A stretch of 64,000 nucleotides of DNA from Nilaparvata lugens. Its lineage: Eukaryota; Arthropoda; Insecta; Hemiptera; Delphacidae. The notes beneath the pieces are model-generated. The model was given only the letters and a program-made list of their open reading frames with translations, had not been told where the DNA came from and ran no database searches. The position numbers and the translations under genes were made by a program. Location of the stretch: NCBI RefSeq assembly GCF_014356525.2, contig NC_052511.1:9072638-9136637 (forward strand), read 5' to 3'. Shown piece by piece: positions 33,064 through 44,347 of this stretch (position 1 is the stretch's first letter; the number at the start of each line of letters is the position of its first letter).

Positions 33064-33378
33064 TATTATTATTAAACGAAAATTCAAATACAATGCTGTA
33101 ATTCACCCCGAAGACTTCTGCTACTGCAAATATTGACAACAGGGTAAATAGCTTGATGTAAATTCGATGAGCGCTATTATTCAAAACTTATTTTTCAACC
33201 CGGGAAATAACATTATTTCCAATTATTAACAATATTTCCGGGCTGACAAATAATATAATTTTTGAATAGTAGCGCTCATCGAATTTCCATCAAGCTGTTT
33301 ACCCTGTTGTCAATATTTGCAGTAGCAGAAGGGGTGAATTACAGCATTTAATTTGGATTTTCGTTTAATAATAATAAT
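33064..33378. mobile_element. Folded pair of SINE bodies
   Basis: Two inverted arms of about 140 bases carry the SINE body found at 27729-28461 (accctgttgtcaatatttgc, gaatttccatcaagctg). They face each other around a short AT-rich centre where the tRNA-like head has decayed to cccgggaaataac. It is an older relative of the composite at 27.7 kb. Confidence 0.75.
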
Positions 33379-33668
33379 TAATTCATTAGCATTTGAATAA
33401 TTGCAATAACTCAGTAATTTCTATCTATACTCAGTGCAACAAGAAATAATCCAAGAGCCAAACCCCTATTCTTGAGGAGAGAATTAGAGTGAATAGTGAA
33501 GTTTTTCTGGTTGAACCATCAAAAAACAATTGGATTATTCCTATAGAGATTCAAATCGAATTTTTTGTTCTTCTTCGGTGGAATGCCTCTTTCTAATGAA
33601 AAAATCATTCCGCTAATGTTATAATTAGTCGCTTATGACTAGCGATTTAACTAATAGGCGTACAACAT
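33379..33668. other. AT-rich interval with nothing recognised
   Basis: No gene or repeat supported. Confidence 0.35.
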
Positions 33669-33721
33669 GTGGCTTGAGTTACTGCGCATCTTCAGGCTTG
33701 AGTTACTGCGCATCTTCAGTA
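33669..33721. repeat. 25-bp tandem duplication
   Basis: ggcttgagttactgcgcatc followed by ttca occurs twice back to back. Confidence 0.9.
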
Positions 33722-34097
33722 ATGTAATCTGGAGCGCATCTTTCTCATTGAAAACAGAATCGGTTTGATTAATAGAGCTTGTCACAGCTTGTTACCAATG
33801 ACAAGATTATGCTTCGTTCTCCCTCATCTACCATCTTCTCCTCTCTCTCTGCTCCCATCTTCTCCTCGGATCCTCCATCATCATCATCATGACTGGCACT
33901 TTCCCTTGAACCACCCTCTGGAGGCACACGTTCCTCCTCCCTGCAAACACCCCTTCTCAACTGACACCCCTCTCTGAGGGGAATCTTCTCGAACGATTCC
34001 CGATATTAATAAGTGTTTGAATCCCCTTCAAGCTGTAACGACTTTTTCTCAACTGTGAAGCTCACGAAAAAGGAGGATTTTTGTCGAACCCCATTTC
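33722..34097. other. Pyrimidine-rich single-copy patch
   Basis: CT-rich sequence with a (CAT)n run at 33871-33890. Overlapping frames of 63-70 codons are composition-driven. Confidence 0.35.
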
Positions 34098-34403
34098 GTA
34101 TGTACGGGATCATATTAGAACGTGTGTGTGGGAGAAAAGGAGGGAGGAAAAAGTGAGAAAAGGGAAGATTGATAGATATGTAACGAGAGAGGGAGAGAGA
34201 TATAGAGACAAAGCGATAACGTTTGATTGAGAGAGGTAGAGGGAGAGAGACAAAGGTATAACGTTTAATAGAGAGGTGTAGAGGGAGAGAGAAAAAGAGT
34301 GTAGAAGAGGTAGATCGTGAGGGAGAGGGAGAGTGTGTGACAGATAGGGAGAGAGTGAAAGAGATTGAAAAAGAAAGAATGGAAGAGAGAGAGAGGAAGA
34401 GAG

Positions 34404-34672
34404 AAAGATTGATTGATTGATTGATTGAGTACTTTATTTATGTAGATCACAATATATACTGGCTTATACACTTATATACAATAGCTTACAATACAGCAAA
34501 ATTATAGATGAATTTACATAATATAGACTAAGAAAATAATTATTTAACTGTATATGATATGAAAAAGCAATTTGTAATATAATAACTATAGATAATAATT
34601 ATATTGTTATGCATCTACATAAATTGGCGGAGCTTTGGACATATCAATGTCCATTCTTCGGAAAGAATATTA
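34404..34672 (-). mobile_element. LINE-like 3' end with (TCAA)n tail, copy 1
   Basis: Read on the minus strand it goes from attctttccgaagaatggac, through aagctccgccaatttatg, to acataaataaagtactcaat and then TCAA repeats. A second copy is the mirror image at 35675-35932 and a third lies at 42483-42745. A 3'-anchored piece with a simple tail indicates a 5'-truncated non-LTR retrotransposon. No coding part remains. Confidence 0.7.
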
Positions 34673-34954
34673 AGGGAGAGAGACAAAGAGTGTAAAAGAC
34701 ACTTGAGGAGGAAAGAAAGTGTGTGATGAAGAGAGAGATTGAATAAGGGAGAGGAGAGAGAATGGAAGAGAGAGGAAAAGAGAGTGAGTGAATGAGAGAC
34801 AGTTCTGAAGAGAGGGAAAAATTTAGAGATACATATGGAGAAAGTAAGAGAGAGAGACCTAAGAAAAGAGTAAAAGAGAGATAGAAAGGGTAAAAGAGAG
34901 AGTCTGACTGAGATAATTTCAGAGAGAATAGGATCTAGAGTGAGAGAAAAGATC

Positions 34955-35140
34955 AGATTATATTAGACCTCTTTATTATGTATGTTACCAAATTGACTGG
35001 CTCATACACCAATATTTACATAGAATGACAGTATTGCTAATTATTTAACGGATTTTACATGGTATGAAAAATTATTAATCAATGAGAATGAAGATTGATG
35101 AACCCAATTTAAATAACGATAATATAATATTGTGATGTAA
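34955..35140 (-). repeat. Second LINE-like 3' end inside the inverted repeat
   Basis: tttattatgtatgttaccaa and actggctcatacacc resemble the tail at 60230-60420 (tttattcaagtaagtcac, ctggtctatacacg) and, more distantly, the (TCAA)n-tailed family. It is mirrored at about 35196-35380. Confidence 0.5.
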
Positions 35141-35674
35141 CTTCAACGGTGTTTCAACAAAGAATGAACAATTATTTGTTGAAACACCGTTGAAGTTACA
35201 TCACAATATTATTTTATCGTTATTTAAATTGGGTTCATCAATCTTCATTCTCATTGATTAATAATTTTTCATACCATGTAAAATTCGTTAAATAATTAGC
35301 AATACTGTCATTCTATGTAAATTGGTGTATGAGCCAGTCAATTTGGTAACATACATAATAAAGAGGTCTAATATAATCTGATCTTTTCTCTCACTCTAGA
35401 CCCTATTCTCTCTGAATTATCTCAGTCAGACTCTCTCTTTTACCCTTTCTATCTCTCTTTTACTCTTTTCTTAGGTCTCTCTCTCTTACTTTCTCCATAT
35501 GTATCTCTAAATTTTTCCCTCTCTTCAGAACTGTCTCTCATTCACTCACTCTCTTTTCCTCTCTCTTCCATTCTCTCTCCTCTCCCTTATTCAATCTCTC
35601 TCTTTATCACACACTTTCTTTCCTCCTCAAGTGTCTTTTACACTCTTTGTCTCTCTCCCTTAATATTCTTTCCG

Positions 35675-35932
35675 AAGAATGGACATTGATATGTCCAAAG
35701 CTCCGCCAATTTATGTAGATGCATAACAATATAATTATTATCTATAGTTATTATATTACAAATTGCGTTTTCATATTATATACAGTTCAATAATTATTTT
35801 CTTAGTCTATATTATGTAAATTCATCTATAATTTTGCTGTATTGTAAGCTATTGTATATAAGTGTATAAGCCAGTATATATTGTGATCTACATAAATAAA
35901 GTACTCAATCAATCAATCAATCAATCTTTCTC
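35675..35932 (+). mobile_element. LINE-like 3' end with (TCAA)n tail, mirror copy
   Basis: Inverted counterpart of 34404-34672, ending gtactcaatcaatcaatcaa. It differs from it by a few bases, for example gcgttttcatat against gcaatttgtaat-side sequence. Confidence 0.7.
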
Positions 35933-36493
35933 TCTTCCTCTCTCTCTCTTCCATTCTTTCTTTTTCAACCTTTTTCTCTCTCTCCCTATATGTCACACAC
36001 TCTCCCTCTCTGTCACGATCTACCTCCTCTACACTCTTTTTCTCTCCCTCTACACCTCTCTATTAATCGTTATACCTTTGTCTCTCTCCCTCTACACCTC
36101 TCAATCAACCGTTTTCGCTTTGTCTCTATATCTCTCTCCCTCTCTCTTTACATATCTATCAATCTTCCCTTTTCTCACTTTTCGTATGTACGGGATCATA
36201 TTAGAACGTGTGTGTGGGAGAGAAGGAGGGACGGAAGAGTGAGAAAAGGGAAGATTGATAGATATGTAACGAGAGAGGGAGAGAGATATAGAGACAAAGC
36301 GAAAACGGTTGATTGAGAGGTGTAGAGGGAGAGAGACAAAGGTATAACGTTTAATAGAGAGGTGTAGAGGGAGAGAGAAAAAGAGTGTAGAGGAGGTAGA
36401 TCGTGACAGAGAGGGAGAGTGTGTGACATATAGGGAGAGAGAGAAAAAGGTTGAAAAAGAAAGAATGGAAGAGAGAGAGAGGAAGAGAGAAAG

Positions 36494-37726
36494 ATGGATA
36501 TCAAGCATCGACATGTGAATCATAATCCGCACCGTGGAGAGTGAAGGTTTGTTTAAAGCGGAAATTGCTTCCTGGTGTAAAAGCCCTCACGGGACAAGGA
36601 TAAATATTCATATGCTGTAACTTATTCAAATTGTTGAGAGAACTTGACTTACTTACTGACCCTAGGGGTTGCTCCGATTCGGTTTCAGTTCCGGTGATTG
36701 GATGGAAGGGTTGGGGATGTTTTTGTGAGTTAAGCTACTTGGAACGTATTATTGAAAAGCTCAGAGTAAATCCAGTGTATTGTTCCAATACAGTGGATGG
36801 CAACACCTCAACGCTGGGGTGGATTGTATTCACAAGAATATCAATACTGACCATGTTTGTGTATATCTAGACTGCGGTACGTTTATTGTGAGGTATCAAT
36901 GTTGGTAGTTATGAAAGTTATGGAAATTCAAAGTTCCTACGAAAAACAATGCAGAGTTTCATTATTAATAAGAGTCAATCAAATTGATCACACCAAATTT
37001 CTTGTAGAATTCACTTTCGAAATTACTGAGGTGATTGAGATGTCGATGTGTTTGGAGTAAGAATACTAAAAATTCTTACTGTAGAAAACATTTAGAAGGA
37101 AATTTTCTTCAAAAAAGTGTCTGTATTACTAAAAAATGTACAAACATCATGTTTCACCCTAGCCCTCATCCGTACACTATTTTTTCACTAACAATTAAAT
37201 ATATCATTTCACTAACAGTTACATAACTTTTGATACATTTATTGAACGAAAAATACACAAAATAGAACAATAACAGATGAATAATGAATAATAATAAATA
37301 AATGTTTATTTCCCAAAGAAAACAGCTAAAACTACAACATCAATTACACAAAATATAAGAAAAATTACAATTACATACAAAAGTTAGTTATAATGTGTCT
37401 TCTACTTGTTTAGTTTTTTCTGTGTGGAAATTGACCTACTCCACCATGGCGAACCATGTTATAGAGTAGGTTAACAATAAAGGATATAAGTTGTAATTAG
37501 GTTTCAATCAAAATAGACAAGATAACTCATGACTTCACTTGATATATATCATGAATCAAAGAATAAATCCATCAATTAATCCTATCGACCTTTGGTCAGA
37601 GTAATTCTATTTCAAGTATTATTTTTGGATGTAATAATTTTTGAAGGGCAGTTAACAGCTATTTTAGACAAGAATTGATGTCATTATTAAAAACTCTTAC
37701 AATCAATCCTCTTGTCATCAAACAAA
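36494..37726. other. Single-copy AT-rich interval
   Basis: Plus-strand frames of 63-79 codons (36631-36870, 36857-37060) have no recognisable domain. A small inverted motif, gacctactc and gagtaggtta, lies near 37433 and 37463. Nothing else supported. Confidence 0.4.
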
Positions 37727-37975
37727 CCTACCGTGGTCTAGAGGATAGAGTACTCGCGTAGCAGCATAGAGATCCCGGGTTCAAACCCTCTCATTACCAA
37801 AAGTTTTTTAACCAGATCACTCCCATGTTATCGGATGGGTACGTTAAACTGTCCGTCTCGGCTGAAGTATGATAGTCGTAAGGCCTATTTACGGCTTAAA
37901 TTATATATTCAGGCGGTGGGACCTTACCGCAAGGGACTCCCCACCAACAAAAGCCATACGAATTTACTTTTTTAC
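37727..37975 (+). mobile_element. tRNA-derived SINE
   Basis: The head taccgtggtctagaggatag contains an A-box-like sequence and gggttcaaaccct is a B box, 60 bases from the start, as in Pol III promoters. The body ends 'gggactccccaccaac' and aaaagccatacg, then an AT-rich tail. The end resembles the element at 61495-61625. It is not a tRNA gene: the cloverleaf does not close and the sequence continues for 180 bases. Confidence 0.75.
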
Positions 37976-38459
37976 CGTTTATAAACAAGGAATTTGAGTG
38001 CACTATGTCATTATTCTTCAAATGTCATCCCCGAATAAAGCTAGAATCCCAGATACCTGTATCAGATTCCATGTCCAGTTTAATAAAAATATTCAACTCA
38101 TGACTTCCAATGGACGTATTCATTCCCGTTTGGTCGGGCAGAGTGAGAATAGTCCCAGAACTTATGTGAAGAGTACTTGCACTGAATCGGTGACGGACTC
38201 GGATACTGATTCCACCTTGAATCTTTCTGAAATCACAATCCGTATCCACGTTACCAAGCAATTATCTAATAAACTCTTTATATTGAGGTGGATGTATATT
38301 ACAAATATTGTATATGCCACAGATCTGAGGTTCTACCAATTATTTTCTCTTCTCTAAAAAAGTAGCCTACTATGATTCTATAGGGCCCCTTGAATTTTAA
38401 TAGACCTAGTATCATTGTTATATTTTTGTACAAGGCATATAGTTAGAAGTTCTAAATTG
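37976..38459. other. Interval with nothing recognised
   Basis: Two overlapping frames on opposite strands (119 and 78 codons near 38000-38360) have no recognisable domain and are probably chance frames. Confidence 0.4.
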
Positions 38460-38477
38460 TGGGAAGCTCAAAATAGG

Positions 38478-38720
38478 GATTTTCAATCTCTTTTGCATAG
38501 ATGTTTTATTCGATACTTCTGATTGTGATTCCTGTGTCACATAATGTTTTTTTTTCTTTTCCAGAATGAAATTCCAGCAACCAAAATAGTGAGTTCTGAT
38601 TTCTATTGCATAGATCTTTCGATTCGATCCTCCATATTTTGATTCCAGTTCACCAAACTTTTTTCTATTATTTTCAGAATGAAATTCCTGCAACCACCCC
38701 CAACCGAAGACTGGTGACCA
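38478..38720 (+). repeat. Duplicated unit with splice-acceptor-like ends
   Basis: The block tttgcatagat, then a pyrimidine tract ending cttttccag, then aatgaaattccagcaacca (to about 38582) is repeated with tattgcatagat, tattattttcag and aatgaaattcctgcaacca (to about 38697). Each copy resembles a 3' splice site followed by an ATG. The second ATG opens a 12-residue frame only. It is either a duplicated small exon or an ordinary tandem duplication. Confidence 0.5.
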
Positions 38721-39060
38721 CACTCTGGCATTCGCACACACGCACACTCACCGACAACTGACAGCAGCCTGATGGATGATGGATAGACAAGGGTGGACAG
38801 GACGTTGACAAAGCGAGACTGGCCACAAACCACCCTCTACCATCTACCATCTACCCTCTACCTCGCAGCCCTTGAGTAACAACCCCTAGGAGAGCGACAA
38901 CCACCCCAAGCCTCACCGGACATGACGGTCAGGTCGGGAGGGGAAGGAAGTGTAGGGTAGTGGGGGGAGAAGGGGCTGAGCCAGAGGGGAATCCCGACCG
39001 AATCGAAAAACGTCCCTGCAGACATTACTTTGATAAATAACGAAAATCAAAAATCGCCGG
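38698..39060. other. GC-richer single-copy island
   Basis: It includes a block of ctaccatctaccatctaccc near 38835 and a G-run near 38960. No domain is seen in the overlapping frames. Confidence 0.35.
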
Positions 39061-40102
39061 ATGAAGAATCAAATCATTTGTTTTTTGCTTTGTTTTCCGG
39101 TTCTGCATTTTTCAGCTGTTATTCTGCGTGACGGTGTTTATTCAATGGTTGTCGGCGTGTTGAGGCATTCGGCACCCTTTCTAATCATCAGTGGTCTCCA
39201 ACTAGATATGGGATTCATGAGGAACATAAAAAAGGAGCACACATCTATTGTATCACTTGAAGAATTTGTATAATCATGAACGAGAATTCCATTAGGCTAC
39301 TTTTTTAATTCTGAGAAACTTTTTTGTATGGAGATAACTTCTTTTATTGTTGATGAAAATATAGAAAGTGTAAGTATTTCTGGAATGTATTATTTTCCTG
39401 ACCAACCATACTAGACAGTAAAATATAAAATATAATCAAACTACGATTGGTTTTTGGATTAAAAAGAAAAATAAAATCATGAGAAACATTGTTTTATTTA
39501 TTCTTTCATTTTCATGAAAATCTATCTTGTTCTACTGTAAGTCGACTTTGGGTAATTCCCAGTATTTATTTTATTTTGCACATTCATTCAAATACAAGAA
39601 CAAACATAACTAAATTATTGAACACTTTTCGACGATATTATCTTGTCTTTAAAACCACAGTTGATAGAGTAAGATGAGAGTTATTATGAATAATTATGAT
39701 TCAGTATAAACTTCAATCCATTAGTTAAAGTAAAATTTAATTATTTTCGGTACTAATTCAATAGCATTTATATAAAATACAATAACAACTGGATATTAAA
39801 AAAATATTGACAAAGACTTGGTTTTTTCTTTAACTAAATTTTTTAATAAAAATCTTAAGAAGACACAGTAACAACAACTAGTTTCTTAAAATTTCTAATT
39901 TTTTCAAATTTAAAGTAAGACTTGAAAATGGATTGAATATACCAAAACAATTTGTTATTGTGTTTTAAATGAAAAAAACAAAAGGGTACTATGAAACTAT
40001 TTTTCAATAACAAATCAAGCAGCCCTTGAGAATCACGTTATTTCAAACCGTTAATATGAAAATATCCTGCACCACTTTTTTAGGGTAAAATAAAGTTAAA
40101 AG
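39061..40102. other. AT-rich interval with nothing recognised
   Basis: Short frames (62-70 codons) at 39061 and 39489 have no recognisable domain. Confidence 0.4.
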
Positions 40103-40402
40103 TTTCTAGATTGACTGTCAATATTGTAGAACCGGGTCATCATTAAATAAAAACACACATAATGTAGTCAAATTCTACACAGTTTATTCGGTACACGACC
40201 ATGGTTCCGTAACCACACAGGTCACATTCTCAAGCTGGTATTAATTGGTATACCAATTCATATTCAATGTTTACCTTAACCTTTCAGCTTTAGTCAGCTT
40301 GAAAATGTGACCTGTGTGGTCATGGAACCATGGTCCTGTACGAAATAAAACTGTGTAGAATTTGACAACATTAAGTGTGTTTTTATTTAATTTCTAGATT
40401 GA
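40103..40402. mobile_element. F1 hairpin element, copy A, with 12-bp target duplication
   Basis: The 276-bp element (40115-40390) lies between two exact copies of tttctagattga. Its arms of about 95 bases are inverted: caaattctacacagttt... and ...actgtgtagaatttg, ccatggttccgtaaccacac and gtgtggtcatggaaccatgg. It starts ctgtcaatattgtagaaccg and ends tgtgtttttatttaa. A 12-base duplication is long for most cut-and-paste elements and suits target-primed integration. Confidence 0.8.
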
Positions 40403-40597
40403 TTCTGATAAGTTTATTCTTCATCTGAATTGATTACTGAATACTTGGTTCAGAAAGGCTTCTACAGAATCATTTAGTTTTAGGAGGCATTTCATATTGT
40501 TCACCTTATAACTTGTTTATTCCACATGACATTCAGTGTATCTTCAACTCAAATTGGAATTTAGGCTACTACTAGTAAGAATTAACTAAAATTTTAA

Positions 40598-41705
40598 AAG
40601 AACTGCTGCTGTTAACTTAACAGATTTAACTCAGTTAAACTGTTTAACTGGAAAATTTCTTCGACCATGAGTCTGGCTAGTGGAATATTTTACAGATTGT
40701 GTTTGGATTATTTTGCATAAGGACGTGTTTAGCAGACTTATACAGTTAAAAGAACTGAAAAACTGCTGCAGTTAATTCAACAATTTCAACTCAGTTAAAC
40801 TGTTTAACTGAAAAACTCCTTCGACCATGACTCAGGCTAGTGGAATATTTTACAGATTGTGTTTTGATTATTTTGCATAAGGATTGTGTGAACGTGTTTA
40901 GCAGACTTATCCAGTTGAAATAACTGAAAAACTGCTGCAGTTGATTCAACAATTTCAACTCAGTTAAACTGTTTAACTGAAAAACTCCTTCGACCATGAC
41001 TCAGGCTAGTGGAATATTTTACAGATTGTGTTTGGATAATTTCGCAAAAGGATTGTGTGAACGTGTTTAGCAGACTTATACAGTTAAAAGAACTGAAAAA
41101 CTGCTGCAGTTAATTCAACAATTTCAACTCAACTGAGTCATTGTCAATATTGTAGAACCGTTCCATAATTGAATAAAAACACAAATATGTTGTCAAATTC
41201 TACACTGTTTTATTTAGTACACGACCAAGGTTTCGTGACCACACCGGTCACTCGACTGATCTCACGAGATGAAAAATTCTCCAAGAAAAACTTATTACTT
41301 TCCTTGCCCTATTATTACTTTCCATGCCCTAAGTAAGGATAAGTAAGGAAAGTATTGCTTTCCGAAAAAAATTAAGGTACCCCAATTTCTAAATTTCTAT
41401 ACGTTTCAAGGTCCCCTGAGTCCAAAAAACAACAGTCACGACTGACTGAAAATTTCAGTCAACTTGAAAATGTGACCGGTGTGGGGTCACGAAACCTTGG
41501 TCGTGTACTGAATAAAACAGTGTAGAATTTGACAACATATTTGTGTTTTTATTCAATTTCAACTCAGTTAAACGGTTTAACTGAAGAACTCCTTCGACCA
41601 TGAGTCAGGCTAGTGGAATATTTTACAGATTGTGTTTGTGGACCTTGTTTGGATTCTTTTGCATAAGGCTTGTGTGAACGTGTTTAGCGGACTTATACAG
41701 TATGT
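40598..41705. repeat. Tandem array, period about 165-175 bp, split by a mobile element
   Basis: The units contain 'gcagttaattcaac', 'ttcaactcagttaaactg', 'ccttcgaccatga' and 'ggctagtggaatattttaca'. They start near 40598, 40747, 40921 and 41086. The fourth is interrupted at 41131 by an F1 element and resumes at 41554. The units are about 90-95% alike. It may be a small satellite array. Confidence 0.85.
41119..41566. mobile_element. F1 hairpin element, copy B, with nested E1 fragment
   Basis: It is flanked by two copies of caatttcaactca (41119-41131 and 41554-41566). Removing one copy and the insert restores caatttcaactcagttaaac, exactly the sequence of the neighbouring tandem units. The arms match copy A (attgtagaaccg start, caaattctacactgtttt). 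An E1-family end (41296-41430, gcaaggaaagt and ggaccttgaaacg side) has inserted inside it. Confidence 0.85.
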
Positions 41706-42482
41706 CTGTACGGCATGACATGTGAAAAATGGGCTGCCGGACTAATAACCGAAGTGAAGCGTAGGCAACCGACTTTGAGTAATGATGTGACAGATAACGA
41801 AGTCCCAACTTGCTTCTCGGTCACATCATGCATATCTGATGGCAATTCAGCTTAGAATGTTTTCTATACACTCACAAGAAAGCTAAATTTATTCCCAAGT
41901 TCAAAACAAACACTCGGACTGGAAATTGTGATGGCACCTAATGCATTGATGCACTTTGTACCAGGGGAGAAGTGCATCCAATGTGCAACATCATTGCATT
42001 TTGAAGGAACTGTGCACTTTGTATCATTGAATATAATCAAGTAACATAACCACAAATTATAACTATAAACTCAACAAGCTTTGTATGTACTAAATCATTG
42101 CCTTTGTATAGATAGATGACTGATAGAAGATAATTAATTTCCACAATCATGGTGTTTCACAAAATTATTTTTGTGGAATCTGACTATTGCCATGTATTTT
42201 GTAATATTGTGACAAATAAATTCTTGATTCTTTTTACCTTCAACTCTATCATACCATAGAAATGTTATCAGTTTATAGAAATATCATAGTTGTGTAGCAG
42301 TGTTACTAGACACTGAAATGATACAAAGTGAATTGTTTTCAAATAAATTTTTCTATTCCTTTAGAGGCTTTCATTATAACATCAACTATTGGTGATCACT
42401 TATCTTCCTTTACAATAGTGATTCCAATTTACATTTCAAGTCTAGATGTGCCCCATTTTTAGCAGGCAAGGAAAAGGTATAG
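41706..42482. other. Single-copy interval with nothing recognised
   Basis: Short minus frames at 41623-41808 and 41864-42055 have no recognisable domain. Confidence 0.4.
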
Positions 42483-42745
42483 TTTGATTGATTGATTGAG
42501 TACTTTATTTATGTAGATTACAATATATACTGGCTTATACACTTATATACAATAGCTTACAATAAAGCAAAATTATAGATGAATTTACATAATATAGACT
42601 GAGAAAATAATTATTGAACTGTATATGATATGAAAAAAGCAATTTGTAATAACTATAGATAATTATATTGTTATGCATCTACATAAATTGGCGGAGCCAA
42701 TGGAGCTTTGGACATATCAATGTCCATTCTTCGGAAAGAATATCA
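42483..42745 (-). mobile_element. LINE-like 3' end with (TCAA)n tail, copy 3
   Basis: Same family as 34404-34672, with scattered differences and a small insertion (ccaatgg) near 42698. On the plus strand it begins with the (TGAT)n tail and ends ccattcttcggaaagaatat. Confidence 0.7.
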
Positions 42746-43618
42746 AAAATATCCTTCCCACAAACTCTCTACCAAAACGTTAATTTCATTAATTGAACCA
42801 AGGATTGATTTATAAATGGAAATATTGTGAAAGTTTTAATTAATATGAATATTTAACTTAAGAGAAAAAAAACAGAAAATTAATAAAGTGAAATAATGAT
42901 ATAGGTACTTGAGGAATAAAGAGAGGTTAGGTATAAAGGTTTCCTTCAAGGTACAAAGGGAAGGTTATAGTTTTCACCTTAGGAAAAGGTAGGGTATGAG
43001 ACCTAGCACCCTGAAACGCACCCTGTCTTGAAAAGTGAGTTGATATTTTTATTGTGAAATTGGAATGAGTATTTCATGTAGTTTAGTATTCCTATTTAGT
43101 ACATTCGACAGGATTGAGGTATTAAATACTCAGATTGAGGCAGATGATTGAAAACTCCATTCACAATATAAAACTAATAAATTCATACAATAGAAGTTGA
43201 TAAATAATAGTAATCAAGTAAAAAAGAATCATTATAATCACTAAATCCTCAGGATCTTTGAAATCAAAGGAAACTGTTAAACCATAATTGAATAGACTTA
43301 AAACGTTGTCAAAAATCTACTTTAATTAAATAAAAATTAATATTTTACAGGAGCATGCTTTCTTGTGTGCTCACACATCATCAGCTGTAAGTTACTGTTA
43401 AACCATGTTTGGTTCCTACAAGCTCTGACACAAAAATGACTTGCAGACTATATTAATTGTGAAATATATAAAATATTCAATCACTGACATATTTTGGTCT
43501 TATAGTGTCAGTCATTGAAAAATCATTTCAAAATTTGTTGAGTAACGTCTTCATAACTGAATGTGATGCAACGGAAATATAGATAGATAGATAGATAGAT
43601 CTATCTATCGGGAATATA
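42746..43618. other. AT-rich interval with a GATA palindrome
   Basis: At 43580-43610, agatagatagatagatagat is followed by ctatctatc, a small simple-sequence palindrome next to the hAT insertion. Nothing else supported. Confidence 0.5.
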
Positions 43619-44347
43619 GTATAATTCAGTGGTTCTCAAAGTGTGGGGCGCGACCCCCAAGGGGAGCGCGATGAATGCTCAGGGGGGGGGGCGCAAAGCT
43701 TGGTTGGAAAATTATTTAAATTTACTTCTAAAATAATTACTATAAGCAATCTTTCTTCTTTCAAAATTCCACTTGAAAATATTTTAATGAGAACTTGAAT
43801 GGTTTGGCATGGATTCAAAACCCATTCAAATTCTCAATCAATGAGTGCTCCCTCAACATTATAGAAAAAGGAAACCTAATTGATCACCAAGTTGACTATG
43901 CGCTTAAAATGGAGTTTGAAGAATATTCTCTCACATCCTTCTGGATTGGTGTGCACAAGGAACACCCATTTTTGAGTGAAAAGGCATTGAAAATATTGAC
44001 TCCATTTGCGACAACTTATTCGTGTGAAACTGGGTTTTCTCATCTAGAAGTAAATTTACATCAAGACTGGATGTGACCCAGGAACTTAGAGTAGCGTAAT
44101 CAGAGCTGACACCTATTTACAACAATCTCTGTGCGAAAAAAACAAGCTCATCCTTCACACTGAAGCTCTTTTATTGTTAATTGCTATGAGAAAAAAAAGT
44201 AAAAACTACAAATTATAAATTAAAATAAATTATAATTGTTTGTATAGAATTTGTTGTTATACGCTTATACATGTAGGGGGCCCCGGCTTACAGCTGAATT
44301 ATGCAGGGGGGCGCGAAGTGAAAAGATTGAGATCCACTGGTATAATT
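43619..44347 (+). mobile_element. hAT transposon remnant with exact 8-bp target duplication
   Basis: The element (43627-44339, 713 bp) starts cagtggttctcaaagtgtgg and ends ttgagatccactg, the CAGTGGTTCTCAA-type terminal repeat of the hAT superfamily. gtataatt is duplicated on both sides (43619-43626 and 44340-44347). Only the 3' part of a transposase gene remains, so it is an internally deleted, nonautonomous copy. A ggcgcgaccccc block and its rough inverse ggggggcgcgaag extend the terminal repeats. Confidence 0.92.
43795..44120 (+). pseudogene. hAT transposase C-terminal fragment
   Basis: hAT transposases cut and paste the element; their C-terminal dimerisation region is conserved. Here the frame gives WIQNPF near the start, FEEYSLTSFWIGVHKEHPFL in the middle and ATTYSCETGFSHLE at the end, matching the order W-x-NPF, S-L-x-x-F-W, P-x-L...A-L...LPF-x-T-T-Y-x-C-E-x-G-F-S seen in ZBED-like hAT proteins. 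After GFSH the frame is lost by one base; the next frame continues with SKFTSRLDVTQELRVA, a stop, then SELTPIYNN. The zinc finger and most of the catalytic domain are missing. The copy cannot be functional. Confidence 0.85.

Larger units (their letters stand above)
34098..36493. repeat. Three-armed GA/CT-rich inverted repeat
   Basis: Arms at about 34150-35161 and 35175-36182 are inverted around a 13-base centre at 35168. A third partial arm, 36183-36493, repeats 34098-34408 in the original orientation, so a new inversion starts at 36183. Most of each arm is GAGAG (or CTCTC) sequence. Embedded in each long arm are a (TGAT)n-tailed LINE-like end and a second LINE-like end. The arms differ at several sites, so this is not a simple assembly copy. 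The Ser/Leu/Phe frames up to 143 codons mirror each other and are not genes. Confidence 0.85.

Noticed and set aside
34265..36532. Ser/Leu/Phe-rich frames repeated in mirror image
   Set aside because: They are translations of CTCTC tracts in the arms of the inverted repeat.
37740..37800. tRNA gene suggested by A and B boxes
   Set aside because: It is the head of a SINE of about 250 bases.
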